From NCBI GenBank assembly GCA_021818445.1, contig JAKAEB010000016.1, positions 1 to 64,000 of the forward strand: DNA of 64,000 nt, read 5' to 3'. Under the pieces are notes generated by a model that was not told the DNA's origin, searched no databases, and saw only the letters and a list, made by a program, of their open reading frames with translations. This document shows, piece by piece, positions 52,797-61,978 of this stretch (positions are counted from its first letter, which is position 1; each line of letters starts with the position of its first letter). A program made the position numbers and the translations under genes. Source of the DNA: Planctomycetota bacterium (GTDB lineage Bacteria; Planctomycetota; Phycisphaerae; WQYP01).

Positions 52797-53432
52797 TTAA
52801 TGAGCCGCTTTGAAGAGTTCGGCAACCTTCGACCAGTTTACCACGCTCCACCAGGCCGCCAGATAGTCCGGCCGGCGGTTTTGATATTTGAGGTAGTAGG
52901 CATGCTCCCACACATCGACGCCGAGAATCGGGGTGCCGGAAAAACCTGCCACGGCATCGCCCATCAGCGGGTTATCCTGATTAGCCGTGGACCCAACGGC
53001 CAGTTTTCCGCCCTTGACTACCAGCCACGCCCAACCGGAACCGAATCGCTTGGCACCTGCGTCGGCGATTTTAGCTTTCAGATCAGCCACCGAACCGAAA
53101 CTGGAATTAATGGCTGAAAGCAACTCGCCGGCTGGTTCGCCACCGCCGCCGTTGCCAGGGGGTGCCATGATCTGCCAGAACATGGAATGATTGGCATGAC
53201 CTCCACCGTTGTTGCGAACGGCTGTGCGAATGTCTTCCGGGACGACGGCCAGATTGGCGATGATTGCGTCGACGGATTTTTTCTCCAGCTCGGGCTTTCC
53301 TTCAAGTGCTTTGTTCAGGTTCGTTACGTAACCCGCATGGTGTTTGCCATGGTGAATTTGCATCGTCTGGGCATCAATTGTCGGCTCAAGGGCTGCAAAG
53401 TCGTAAGGTAATGAGGGTAATGTGAATGCCAT
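52797..53432 (-). CDS. sodA: Superoxide dismutase (Mn/Fe family)
   Basis: A 211-aa superoxide dismutase. It has the N-terminal [13 protein letters not shown], metal His in [20 protein letters not shown], the manganese-type segment GSTANQDNP, and the metal-binding [19 protein letters not shown]. The GSTANQD stretch favours Mn. The ribosome binding site is very strong (AAAGGAGGT, seven bases before the ATG), implying high expression. No export signal is seen. Confidence 0.96.
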   Translation of the reverse strand: MAFTLPSLPYDFAALEPTIDAQTMQIHHGKHHAGYVTNLNKALEGKPELEKKSVDAIIANLAVVPEDIRTAVRNNGGGHANHSMFWQIMAPPGNGGGGEPAGELLSAINSSFGSVADLKAKIADAGAKRFGSGWAWLVVKGGKLAVGSTANQDNPLMGDAVAGFSGTPILGVDVWEHAYYLKYQNRRPDYLAAWWSVVNWSKVAELFKAAH

Positions 53433-53565
53433 AAAATGACCTCCTTTAGCTGTTATCCAAGCCCATATTGGGCATCATCCCTGTGGTTGCGACGGTTTAC
53501 CGCCGCGACACCACCCACTTGGGTTATAGTTACAAACCTGCCTATCCGTCAAGCGCCGGGACAAA

Positions 53566-55206
53566 CTATTTGCTGAGATTGTAATTTACAATCATGGATC
53601 CATGACCGAGGCTGACGCTGTTGGCCTGGCCAATCTTCACCGAGGCGGCCTTGCTCCAAACAAACATGTGCGACGAATGTACGCTCCAAATAATGATCTG
53701 CCAATTACCGGGAGCGATGCGAATGGTCTTGGATGAGCCCGGCATAATTTTAATCTTTACCGGTTCCTGCGCGTCGAGCAGAGGGATAATCTGGTTATTG
53801 AAATAATGTCGCAACCGCGCGAGTGATCGGCTGGTGTTGGTACTTACCTGGCTGTTTAAGAATAGTTGCAATATCTCCCACCAAGGCTCCTCATGCGAAT
53901 TGCCGTTGGCGATTAGCTGATTTCCCATGCTGCGCCACTGGCCGGCCTCGGCCGCCGTTGGACTTCCGACTGTGTGGGCGGCGGCATCGGACCATGGTGG
54001 TCTGCTGTTGCTGATAGCGCGGCTGATGACACCCAGGCGTTTGTAAGCCGCCTGCACCAAGCCTCCCACCTTGATCATGCGTATCTGTGCGGGCACGGCG
54101 ACGCCAGTTAGCATGCCAAGCTTGGCATTCGCCTCCACGGTAATTGTTAACTTGGAATTTTCATACGCCAGCTTCGGATAGTCGTGCATGGGCAGCGCCG
54201 CCAGAGTTTTTGCAACACCAGCACCGGCGATCAAACCACGCGCGGTACCCTTTAATTCAATGAAATAGGGCTTTTGCGAAGGTTTCAGAGCGAATATCCA
54301 ATTTTGAATCACCACTCGATGGCCACCCACATGCCGATAGTCGTCAACCACGGCGGAATTAAACGTGAGTTTTTGGAACAGTGCACCATCCCGCAGAAAC
54401 CCTACCGGGTAATATTGGCGACCTTCCGTGGTAACCAATCGCACTTCCGATGGCGTCAGGCGGAAGTAGCCAGAGTCAGATGATATCGCCGGCTGTTTAG
54501 AACCGTGATTCACCTGTGTGCGGACCACAAGGATCTTCTTGCCAGGCATCGGTGGAATATGAAACAGCGACGCCTTGTTATTGGGGATAGTTCCCGCCGC
54601 CAGCACCTTGAGCAGTTCAGGCGATAGCGTTTTGCGGCCAGCATACTGAACGGTATAGCGCAGGCCGTAGAGTTCCTTAAGAAAATGCGGATGGATCATG
54701 GCGAATGCCGGGGAGCCTCCCATGGAGTTTCCGCTGGTCATGTCCCAGATGGATTCAACAAAGCCATCGGGATCAAACCAGATGGATGAAGAACTTCTCG
54801 CCAGACCATTGGGATAACGGTTGAATCCCGCGATGGAGGCGGTAAGCGGAAGCATTTGCGTACCGATCAGAACGGTTCCAATGACGACCAAACCGACAAA
54901 AAAGCCGATAACGCCGGATGTAATTTTGGCCGGCAGCGGGGGCAATTCGATATCATCGCGCACGAGAAAGTCGAAGATGGTGCGGGTGAGGGTAAGCAGG
55001 ACGAAAAAGGTGAGCAAAAACGCCGCACCCCGGGCCATGTCCGGCCACTTGCCGAAGAACTTCGCGACCGCCTCAAAGGTGCCCATGGCGACAATGGAGG
55101 AAATCAGACTGCAAAACAGCAGGATGACGGCGGAGAAGGGCCCCTCGTTGACGAGGAGGAAGGTGATAAGGCCCAGAAATAACAATACAATAATATCAAT
55201 AATCAT
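53566..55206 (-). CDS. CvpA-like membrane domain fused to a large periplasmic domain
   Basis: A 546-aa protein. The first ~140 residues hold four hydrophobic helices with CvpA-family character (MIIDIIVLLFLGLITFLLV; AAFLLTFFVLLTLTRTIFDF; GVIGFFVGLVVIGTVLIGTQ). CvpA is linked to colicin V production and envelope stability. The remaining ~400 residues are mostly beta-rich and presumably periplasmic (GKKILVVRTQVN; VGGHRVVIQNWIFALKPS), without a family I know. The gene follows the GspE-like pseudo-ATPase by 23 bp and so probably belongs to the same transcript. Confidence 0.68.
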   Translation of the reverse strand: MIIDIIVLLFLGLITFLLVNEGPFSAVILLFCSLISSIVAMGTFEAVAKFFGKWPDMARGAAFLLTFFVLLTLTRTIFDFLVRDDIELPPLPAKITSGVIGFFVGLVVIGTVLIGTQMLPLTASIAGFNRYPNGLARSSSSIWFDPDGFVESIWDMTSGNSMGGSPAFAMIHPHFLKELYGLRYTVQYAGRKTLSPELLKVLAAGTIPNNKASLFHIPPMPGKKILVVRTQVNHGSKQPAISSDSGYFRLTPSEVRLVTTEGRQYYPVGFLRDGALFQKLTFNSAVVDDYRHVGGHRVVIQNWIFALKPSQKPYFIELKGTARGLIAGAGVAKTLAALPMHDYPKLAYENSKLTITVEANAKLGMLTGVAVPAQIRMIKVGGLVQAAYKRLGVISRAISNSRPPWSDAAAHTVGSPTAAEAGQWRSMGNQLIANGNSHEEPWWEILQLFLNSQVSTNTSRSLARLRHYFNNQIIPLLDAQEPVKIKIMPGSSKTIRIAPGNWQIIIWSVHSSHMFVWSKAASVKIGQANSVSLGHGSMIVNYNLSK

Positions 55207-55229
55207 AATTTGACGCTCTGCTTAACCGA

Positions 55230-56942
55230 TCAACTTACGTCGCCACCCGAGTAACCAACTCCCGTGGTACTGCTGCCGCTGGCCGAGGTGATTTTTTCGT
55301 CCCGTGACTTCTTTGGACGCTCGCTGCTCAACACCCGGGTGACTTCCTGGATGGATGTGATGCCCAATGCGAATTTGCGTATGCCGTGTTCCACCAGCAT
55401 CATCATGCCGTTTTTCCGGGCGGCGTTGCGTATCTCATCGACCGGACGTCCGCGTGCGACCATATCGCGTATTTCGGGTGTGAGGACCATCACCTCAAAG
55501 AGTCCAGTGACGCCACGATAACCGAGGCTGGCACAGTCCGGGCACTTGACCAGATTACCCTTGGGATCCCGCGCGGGCTGGGTATTGGCCCGGAAGGCCT
55601 GTATCTGGCGGCCCACGGGTAGATTCAGTTTGGCGAGGGTTTCGGCGTCCGGCTGATAAGCTATCTTGCAGGTGGGGCACAACAACCGTACCAACCGCTG
55701 GCAGATAACCGCACGCAGAGGACGGGCAGCCAATTCCTTATCTGGTAACAGCTTTCGCCACAGATCGACAATCGTCGGGGCGTCGGAGCCGGCCCGCAAC
55801 CCGAGATATATGCGGTGTTCACTGGCCGCATATTTGCAAATGACTTCCGCCGTTGCGGCATCGGGGCATTGGCCAACGAGTAAAATATCCGGGTCTTTCA
55901 AACAGATGCTCTGAAGCGTTTTGCTGTGGCTGGCGTTAAGTGCCTGCGGATCGAAAGGCGTGACCGTGATAGATTCAAAGTCGGCACGGGGGTTGGTTTC
56001 AAGCGTCTGGATGCTGCGCGTGTAGGCATCGTGGGCACCAAGAAGTGAATATAGCGTCGTGGTCCGCCCCATGTGCGATGGTGAAGCGACGATGACCAGC
56101 CCGTCGTTATCTTTGGTTATTTCACGAATCGCCGAGAGTTGCTCAGATGATAAACCGATATTATCCAGCGGTATCTTGTAGTTGTCCGAATTACTCATGA
56201 CCAGCGTCAGCTTTTCACCCGCGGTTGTCCCGCTGGTGCGCACGGCCAGAGGTGTCCGATTGTGGGCAGCATCCATCACAATCAGTGAAGACTTTTGCGG
56301 GCGACGACGTTCCTCCAGCGACAGACCGGAAATTAACTTTACCGACTGAATAATGGGTTCAGCGGTACTGCGTTGCATTCCCGATTGCGGATATCCCACG
56401 CCATCAGTGGTGTAAATGACGTCGTACGCCTGCTCGGACGGCACCAAATCGATCCTCTGAGCGCGTGCCTCCATGGCCTGAAAAACCAGATTGTCCAGCA
56501 ACAACAGCCCGTTGTACGCCGGATCATCAACCTTTGGCAGTGGTGCCTGACGTCCCGAACCACTGAGATAAGACAGTGACAGTTGCCCGGCTGATTTTTT
56601 TGCCTGCCGTTGTTCAGCCGTGTTACCGAGTTTGCCCGTGAGCATATCGATGGGGTTCGGCGGCGGACCGAGTTGAGCGACCCGCACCTTGGTGTAGTAG
56701 CCAAACACGGCACCAATTACGACAAGGTTGGCAATGAGTGCAGCGGCAAAATTGGGCAGGAAAATCCACAGCAGGATATTCAAGGCGAGCGAGCCCAGCA
56801 GAATCGACCGCCATATCACCTCATTTTGGTCCGTGAGTTGCTTTAGATCAGTGCTGATCCAAGTGGCGAATTTCGCCCAACCCAGAATGACAACAAAGCA
56901 GATGACCGCAAAAATAAGATTGATATAGATAAAGCCGTGCAT
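55230..56942 (-). CDS. GspE/PilB-like membrane pseudo-ATPase
   Basis: A 570-aa protein with two to three N-terminal membrane helices (INLIFAVICFVVILGWAKF; SILLGSLALNILLWIFL) and a type II secretion/type IV pilus ATPase fold. The sites that should bind and hydrolyse ATP are altered: the P-loop reads SPSHMGRTTTLYS where the family has GPTGSGKTTTLY (Lys replaced by Arg), and the Walker B region DPDILLVGQCPD has Gln in place of the catalytic Glu. The C-terminal four-Cys zinc motif is intact (LCPTC then CPDCASLGYRG). It precedes the CvpA-like gene and follows pilT, 280 bp away. It may be a structural or regulatory subunit. ATG at 56942; a GTG at 56954 is possible. Confidence 0.82.
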   Translation of the reverse strand: MHGFIYINLIFAVICFVVILGWAKFATWISTDLKQLTDQNEVIWRSILLGSLALNILLWIFLPNFAAALIANLVVIGAVFGYYTKVRVAQLGPPPNPIDMLTGKLGNTAEQRQAKKSAGQLSLSYLSGSGRQAPLPKVDDPAYNGLLLLDNLVFQAMEARAQRIDLVPSEQAYDVIYTTDGVGYPQSGMQRSTAEPIIQSVKLISGLSLEERRRPQKSSLIVMDAAHNRTPLAVRTSGTTAGEKLTLVMSNSDNYKIPLDNIGLSSEQLSAIREITKDNDGLVIVASPSHMGRTTTLYSLLGAHDAYTRSIQTLETNPRADFESITVTPFDPQALNASHSKTLQSICLKDPDILLVGQCPDAATAEVICKYAASEHRIYLGLRAGSDAPTIVDLWRKLLPDKELAARPLRAVICQRLVRLLCPTCKIAYQPDAETLAKLNLPVGRQIQAFRANTQPARDPKGNLVKCPDCASLGYRGVTGLFEVMVLTPEIRDMVARGRPVDEIRNAARKNGMMMLVEHGIRKFALGITSIQEVTRVLSSERPKKSRDEKITSASGSSTTGVGYSGGDVS

Positions 56943-57160
56943 TACCACCGCCACGCAAATAAAACAGCAAGAAACGTAATCGGTCCATCCCGACCGCCAG
57001 CGGATGTAAAGTTACCATAGATTGAAAATCTTGCCACTAAACCGTGGCAACCATCCCGGTCCGTCGGGTCAACGCGCCCCGGATAAGCACCGATTGCCGT
57101 GCCTGAGATGCCGGGATTAACAGCAACGGCCGTCCAGATGTTTGCCAACCATCCGAAGCT

Positions 57161-57201
57161 GGACGCCTTGCATCCGGGGCATTTCTGGCACAGCGCAGCT
57201 A
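57161..57201 (-). repeat. Dispersed repeat core, copy 3
   Basis: Minus-strand match to the core of the 3892 and 29733 elements: TAGCTGCGCTGTGCC, then GAAATGCCCCGGATGCAAGG and CGTCC. The flanks are not conserved. It lies 22 bp downstream of the pilT stop, in the gap before the GspE-like gene. Confidence 0.7.
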
Positions 57202-57222
57202 AGCTGATACTTCGAAAGGCTT

Positions 57223-58371
57223 TTAAGTAGCGGTTTTGATACCCTTCATGCGCATACGCAATTCGTCGGGATTGGGCGAAGCTAAGTAGGCCTCTTTTGA
57301 CGCGATGAACTCACTTTGCACCAACTCCGCGAGCATGTCATTAAAGTCAATCATACCCGCGTGTCGCTCGGACCGGATGACCTGCCCCAATTCATTTTCG
57401 CGTCCTTCCAGAATATATTTCCGCACGGATGGAGAGGTAAGCATCACTTCCACAACCGGAACGCGCTCTAATCCGGATTTGATCGACGGCACCAACTTTT
57501 GGAAAATGATGGCCTTCATATTGGTAGCAATGGCCTGTCGAATGTTGGTGTGCATGTCCGGTGGAAATAGCTCCAGCAACCGGGTAATCGCACCGGGTGC
57601 CGAACTCGCATGGATGGTCGAAAACACCATGTGGCCGGTTTCGGCAGCCTGAACGGCAGCTTGAAATGTGTTTTTATCTCGCATTTCGCCGATGAGGATA
57701 ACGTCTGGGTCCTCGCGCATCAGATACCGAATCGCATCGCTGAAGCTCTCAACGTCGAGTCCCACTTCACGTTGATTTATGTATGCCTTTTTATCGACAT
57801 ACAAATATTCGATCGGGTCTTCAATGGTGACAATATGACACGATCGCCGCTCGTTAACCTGCTCAAGCATGGCGGCAATGGTGGTACTTTTGCCGCTGCC
57901 GGTGATACCGGCAAGCATGACGAGGCCCTGTTCGTGCTCGGCAATTTTTTCAAACACGGGGGGTAAATTAAGCTGCGCAAAATTGGGTATCTTGGGGTTG
58001 ATTCGCCGGGCTGCCAGAGAAATCATGCCGCGCTGACGGAAGATATTGACACGAAAACGATCCACGGGCGTGATGGCATAGGCTATATCCAGCGAACCGC
58101 GGTGGGCAAAATCATGCCATTGCTCGGCATCGAGCATCTCTTTGACCATCGACTCAATTTCAGAATTTTTCATCGCGGGTGAACTGGTCTGCATCAGTTT
58201 TCCGCCCTTGCGAATGCGAGGAATGGCATCCGCCTTGATGTGCAAATCGCTTCCTTCTACCTTGGTGACCGCCTCAAAAAACCTATTGATGCGAGGAGTA
58301 GAAGTCCTGACCGACACGTCGCCGCCATTTCCTTCCAGTGATTTTGCCTCTTCCGTTGCTTGATCTGGCAT
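57223..58371 (-). CDS. pilT: Type IV pilus retraction ATPase PilT
   Basis: A 382-aa hexameric ATPase that depolymerises pili for twitching. N-terminal GSDLHIKADAIPRIR, Walker A AGITGSGKSTTI, Asp box TIEDPIEYLY, Walker B REDPDVILIGEMRD and His box HMVFSTIHASSA are all intact, so it is expected to be active, unlike the neighbouring GspE-like protein. The C-terminal RSERHAGMIDFNDML is the AIRNLIRE-region counterpart. GGAG lies seven bases before the ATG. No pilin or PilC gene is in the window. Confidence 0.95.
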   Translation of the reverse strand: MPDQATEEAKSLEGNGGDVSVRTSTPRINRFFEAVTKVEGSDLHIKADAIPRIRKGGKLMQTSSPAMKNSEIESMVKEMLDAEQWHDFAHRGSLDIAYAITPVDRFRVNIFRQRGMISLAARRINPKIPNFAQLNLPPVFEKIAEHEQGLVMLAGITGSGKSTTIAAMLEQVNERRSCHIVTIEDPIEYLYVDKKAYINQREVGLDVESFSDAIRYLMREDPDVILIGEMRDKNTFQAAVQAAETGHMVFSTIHASSAPGAITRLLELFPPDMHTNIRQAIATNMKAIIFQKLVPSIKSGLERVPVVEVMLTSPSVRKYILEGRENELGQVIRSERHAGMIDFNDMLAELVQSEFIASKEAYLASPNPDELRMRMKGIKTAT

Positions 58372-58397
58372 AAGTGCACTCCGTCGTTGAGCCCGAA

Positions 58398-59087
58398 TTA
58401 TAAAACCATATCTTGAAAGCCGCTGAGTCCCAGCGACTCAAGCACATAAAAAGGTTCGGCAAACCGTCGTTTGATGGTTGAGCCGAAATAGCTATTCACA
58501 CTACGTATTTGTTCCAATATCCACCATTGCTCCGATTCATTACGGCCGGTTTCAAACTGCGACTTATAACATTTTATCGCCGAAAGTTTAAGGTCCATCC
58601 GGGCGGAAATATCAATAGAAAAACTGGCCGGGAAATTAAATCGCAGATGACTGCAGAAGTAGTAGATGATTCGCGGTGGGTAATATGGAGCACCGGGGAT
58701 GCGGCTTTTGGTCAGTTTGGCGTCAAAACGCGCATCTTCGGCAATTTGAGTAACCTGGCGATGATCCGGATGTGCATCCTGCCCATAAGGAATAAAGAGA
58801 ATATCGGGACGCAAGATTCGATAAATGGCCGCCACGCGATGTCGCGGTTCGATACCATATTGCACTTCGCGGTTCGTGAGTCCGACTGAGACGCGCTCGA
58901 CACCCAATATCTTAGCCGCCTCAGCGGCTTCGCGCTGGCGCACTTCCGGCGAGCCAAAGGGAGTTGGCTCACCGTTGGTCATATCCACCAGCGTTACGCG
59001 ATGGCCCTGTGAAGCAAGCAGGGCGATGGTACCGCCCATGGCAATTTCCTGATCATCCGGATGCGGTCCGACAACTACAATGTTCAT
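58398..59087 (-). CDS. PIG-L family deacetylase (BshB1-like)
   Basis: A 229-aa zinc-dependent N-acetylglucosaminyl deacetylase-like protein. Zinc motif PHPDD is in VVGPHPDDQEIAMGG and the further His pair in AHPDHRQV. The pattern DMTNGEPTPFGSPEVRQREA is typical of BshB1 enzymes of bacillithiol synthesis, although such a role would need bshA and bshC, which are not here. It may act on another GlcNAc-containing substrate. It lies between gltA and pilT on the minus strand. Confidence 0.85.
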   Translation of the reverse strand: MNIVVVGPHPDDQEIAMGGTIALLASQGHRVTLVDMTNGEPTPFGSPEVRQREAAEAAKILGVERVSVGLTNREVQYGIEPRHRVAAIYRILRPDILFIPYGQDAHPDHRQVTQIAEDARFDAKLTKSRIPGAPYYPPRIIYYFCSHLRFNFPASFSIDISARMDLKLSAIKCYKSQFETGRNESEQWWILEQIRSVNSYFGSTIKRRFAEPFYVLESLGLSGFQDMVL

Positions 59088-59182
59088 TTATTCACGGCCT
59101 GCTTAAAATTTTACGTGCCACAGCAAACGATCAAATGCCCGGCTATAAATGCGGGTAACGGCCGCCGTGGCTTTTTTACCGG

Positions 59183-60313
59183 TCATCGCCGATCCATGGA
59201 AACCCATTTTTGGTTGCGCTCTCCGATATAGTTGGCCCGCGGACGGATGAGTTTGTTCCGATTGTACTGTTCCAGAATGTGGGCGATCCATCCACTGGAA
59301 CGGCTGATGGCAAAAATGGGCGTAAATAAGTCAGATGGAATGTGCAGGTAGTGGTAAACGGACGCACTGTAAAAATCGACATTGGGCTTGAGATTTTTAG
59401 CCTTCACCACCATGTCTTCAATGTCCGTTGACATACGGTACCACTGTTCCTGCCCGGTGAGTTTACCCAGTTGCCGCGACATTTCCTTCAAATGCCGGGC
59501 ACGCGGGTCGCCGTTTTTATACACGGCATGGCCGAAGCCCATTATTTTTTCATGGTTTTCAAACTTGCGTCGGATGTATGGTTCAACCTGTTTTTCGGTA
59601 CCGATCTCATTAAGCATCCGCATAACCTGTTCATTGGCACCGCCGTGCAGAGGACCCTTGAGAGCACAAATTGCCGCGGTGATGGCGGAATGCATATCAG
59701 TAAGGGTACCGGCCGCAACCCGCGCCGCAAACGTACTGGCGTTCAGCTCATGATCCGCATGTAAAATGTACGCCTTGTCCAGCGCCCGGGCGGCAAGCGG
59801 TTCGGGCTGCAATCCTGTAAGCATGTACAAAAAGTTGCCCGCCAGAGTTAAATCGCGTCGCGGAGCGACCGGTGCACGGTCATTGCGTATTCGGTCGTAG
59901 GCCGCCACCACGCTGGCCATCTGCCCCAAAATCCGGATCGCTTTACGGCCATTGGCGGCCGGCGACATATCCTCCGATTCGGCGTCAAACATCGCCATGG
60001 CACTGGCTGCTGTTCTTACGGCTTCCATCGGTGTGGTACGTCTTGGAAAAGCCTTCATCATCGCCAGCAGTCCCTCGGGCAGTTGGGCTTGCTCGGCAAT
60101 CGACAGTCGCAGCGCTTCAAGTTCGTCCCGCTTGGGGAGGCGGCTATTCCAGAGAAGATAGACCACTTCCTCGAAACTCGAGTTCTCCGCCAAGTCATCA
60201 ATGTTGTAGCCACGGTAGCATAACACGCCGTTTTCTATCGAGCAGATGTCTGAATTGAGTGCCACCACGTCTCGAAGACCGTCTGTCGCCTGATTTGCCG
60301 CTGTCTGGTTCAT
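59183..60313 (-). CDS. gltA: Citrate synthase
   Basis: A 376-aa enzyme for the first TCA step. The conserved parts are CYRGYNIDDLAEN, GPLHGGANEQVMRML (His), GFGHAVYKNGDPRA (His), VDFYSASVYHYL (Asp) and the C-terminal RPRANYIG. The length matches Gram-positive/archaeal-type dimeric enzymes. A 2-methylcitrate synthase cannot be fully excluded. AGGAG lies seven bases before the ATG. It is divergent from the zinc-ribbon protein gene. Confidence 0.93.
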   Translation of the reverse strand: MNQTAANQATDGLRDVVALNSDICSIENGVLCYRGYNIDDLAENSSFEEVVYLLWNSRLPKRDELEALRLSIAEQAQLPEGLLAMMKAFPRRTTPMEAVRTAASAMAMFDAESEDMSPAANGRKAIRILGQMASVVAAYDRIRNDRAPVAPRRDLTLAGNFLYMLTGLQPEPLAARALDKAYILHADHELNASTFAARVAAGTLTDMHSAITAAICALKGPLHGGANEQVMRMLNEIGTEKQVEPYIRRKFENHEKIMGFGHAVYKNGDPRARHLKEMSRQLGKLTGQEQWYRMSTDIEDMVVKAKNLKPNVDFYSASVYHYLHIPSDLFTPIFAISRSSGWIAHILEQYNRNKLIRPRANYIGERNQKWVSMDRR

Positions 60314-60607
60314 CTATATTCTCCTACCGAACTCGAACGATGAGATAATACACACGAGATCAATGTTCGTATAGTTTCCCGCAGATATTTTTCAAATTTT
60401 TCCCCGTTACATCAATCCGGCTTGCATGTTTGACCCCCTGGTTTCACGCCCGGGTTGCCCACTGGAAGGTGCCAAAACAGGTTGGTACCGGGGCTGCGGC
60501 TGTGCAGGAAGGTGCTGACTTGCATTTTTTCTGCTCCTTTTCTGCGGCTTTATGTTGGCATATCAGTGCGCTACGGATACACTGATGAATTCGTTAAGAG
60601 GTGAACG

Positions 60608-61372
60608 ATGCCAGAGTTTGTAACCATTCCCGCCCTGTTGAATCTGCACCACACAGATAAGCGTTTGCGCGATACGCGGGAAGGGCTTGAAAATGTTACC
60701 CGTGATCAGAGGGCGGCCGAGGAGCATCTGGCGAACGTTAATGCCGATATCGCCAAAATGGAAACCGAACATCGCGAGGTGCTTGCCCGGCTAGCCGCCG
60801 AGGAACTGGAAGCCAGTAGCAAGTTGCAGCACATTGAAAAAATGCGCAGCGCCCTGAATGAAACCAAAACCAACAAAGAATATTCCGCCATCCTGGTACA
60901 GATATCCGCGGAAAAGGCCTTGGTGGCTGAAATCGAAGGGCGGGCCGAGGGCCTGATGCTTAAGGATCAGGAAATGCAGAAAGCCATCCAAGCCCTTCGC
61001 GAAAAACAACAAAAAGCCATCGAAAATCTTGAATCTTTGCGGTCGTCAAGCGCTGCCAAAGTTGACGAGTTGAATCGGCGGATTGAAGAATTGCTTGCCG
61101 CCCGCGTCGAAGCCGCTCAAAAAGTTCCGGCTGAAGCATTGAAGCAATACGAGCGAATCGCGCAGCGCCATCCGGGAGAAGTGATGGCTCCCGTTGAATT
61201 TGAAGAAGATGACATGGAAAATATCGCCTGCGGCGGCTGCTTTATGGGCTTAAATCGGGAAGATTTGAATCTGCTTCGCGGTCGCGATGAGATACGTCGC
61301 TGCCGCTCCTGCGGTCGCATACTGTATTTTGCCGCAGTGCCAAGTTCTGAAACAAAAAGCACCGCAAAATAA
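60608..61372 (+). CDS. Coiled-coil zinc-ribbon protein (CdsZ/DUF164 family)
   Basis: A 254-aa protein. About 180 residues form a long antiparallel coiled coil (VNADIAKMETEHREVLARL; QIEALREKQQKAIENL-like) and the C-terminus is a zinc ribbon with Cys pairs in IACGGCFMGL and RRCRSCGRILY. Homologues occur widely and are thought to act in RNA or translation-related roles. AGAGGTG lies just before the ATG. It is 40 bp upstream of the RNase HI gene on the same strand, a neighbourhood seen in several phyla. Confidence 0.88.
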   Translation: MPEFVTIPALLNLHHTDKRLRDTREGLENVTRDQRAAEEHLANVNADIAKMETEHREVLARLAAEELEASSKLQHIEKMRSALNETKTNKEYSAILVQISAEKALVAEIEGRAEGLMLKDQEMQKAIQALREKQQKAIENLESLRSSSAAKVDELNRRIEELLAARVEAAQKVPAEALKQYERIAQRHPGEVMAPVEFEEDDMENIACGGCFMGLNREDLNLLRGRDEIRRCRSCGRILYFAAVPSSETKSTAK

Positions 61373-61412
61373 GCGACGTCTGGTAACGACGGCGTATTCG
61401 GGAGCACAATAG

Positions 61413-61883
61413 ATGATGGATGCCGGTTCGCCTATGGGCCAATTTCCGCAATTAGAAATGCAATTTGACGGTGGTTCGCGGGGTAACCCCGGTTTGGCGG
61501 GGATAGGTGTCACGATTACGACGCCCGATGGGGTAATGGTTTACGAATTCGGTGATTGGCTGCCACACGCCACCAACAACGTCGCCGAATACACGGCTCT
61601 GATTCGCGGGGTGCAGGCCGCACGGCAGTTGGGGGCAACCAGACTTAACATTCGTGCAGACAGCGAGTTGGTCGTAAGGCAGATAACTGGTCGCTACCGG
61701 GTTAAAAGCCCCGATCTTAAGCCCCTGTATGCCCAGGCCGTCGCGGAGCTTGCGCGCGTAGCGGATTGGTCGATCTCGCACGTTTACCGCGAATCCAATT
61801 CCCGCGCCGACCAATTAGCCAACATGGCGATGGACCGGCGAAAAAAAATTGAATCCATTGGCACCACCAGCGTAGAACGCTGA
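61413..61883 (+). CDS. Ribonuclease HI family protein
   Basis: A 156-aa RNase H fold. The four carboxylates are present: Asp in QFDGGSRGNPG, Glu in NNVAEYTALI, Asp in RADSELVVRQITG, Asp in ESNSRADQLANMA. It degrades RNA in RNA:DNA hybrids. No hybrid-binding domain is attached. GGGAG lies eight bases before the ATG; a second Met follows directly. A close homologue of the Bacillus YpdQ/archaeal type rather than E. coli RnhA is likely from the GGSRGNPG variant. Confidence 0.9.
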   Translation: MMDAGSPMGQFPQLEMQFDGGSRGNPGLAGIGVTITTPDGVMVYEFGDWLPHATNNVAEYTALIRGVQAARQLGATRLNIRADSELVVRQITGRYRVKSPDLKPLYAQAVAELARVADWSISHVYRESNSRADQLANMAMDRRKKIESIGTTSVER

Positions 61884-61978
61884 ACCTCGGACGCGAACAC
61901 GCGTGTTCATTGGTCTGGTCAATCACCCCTTGGGCCGCCCCATGTCCACCGGCCACTGCTCCTGTATCATAACTGACC

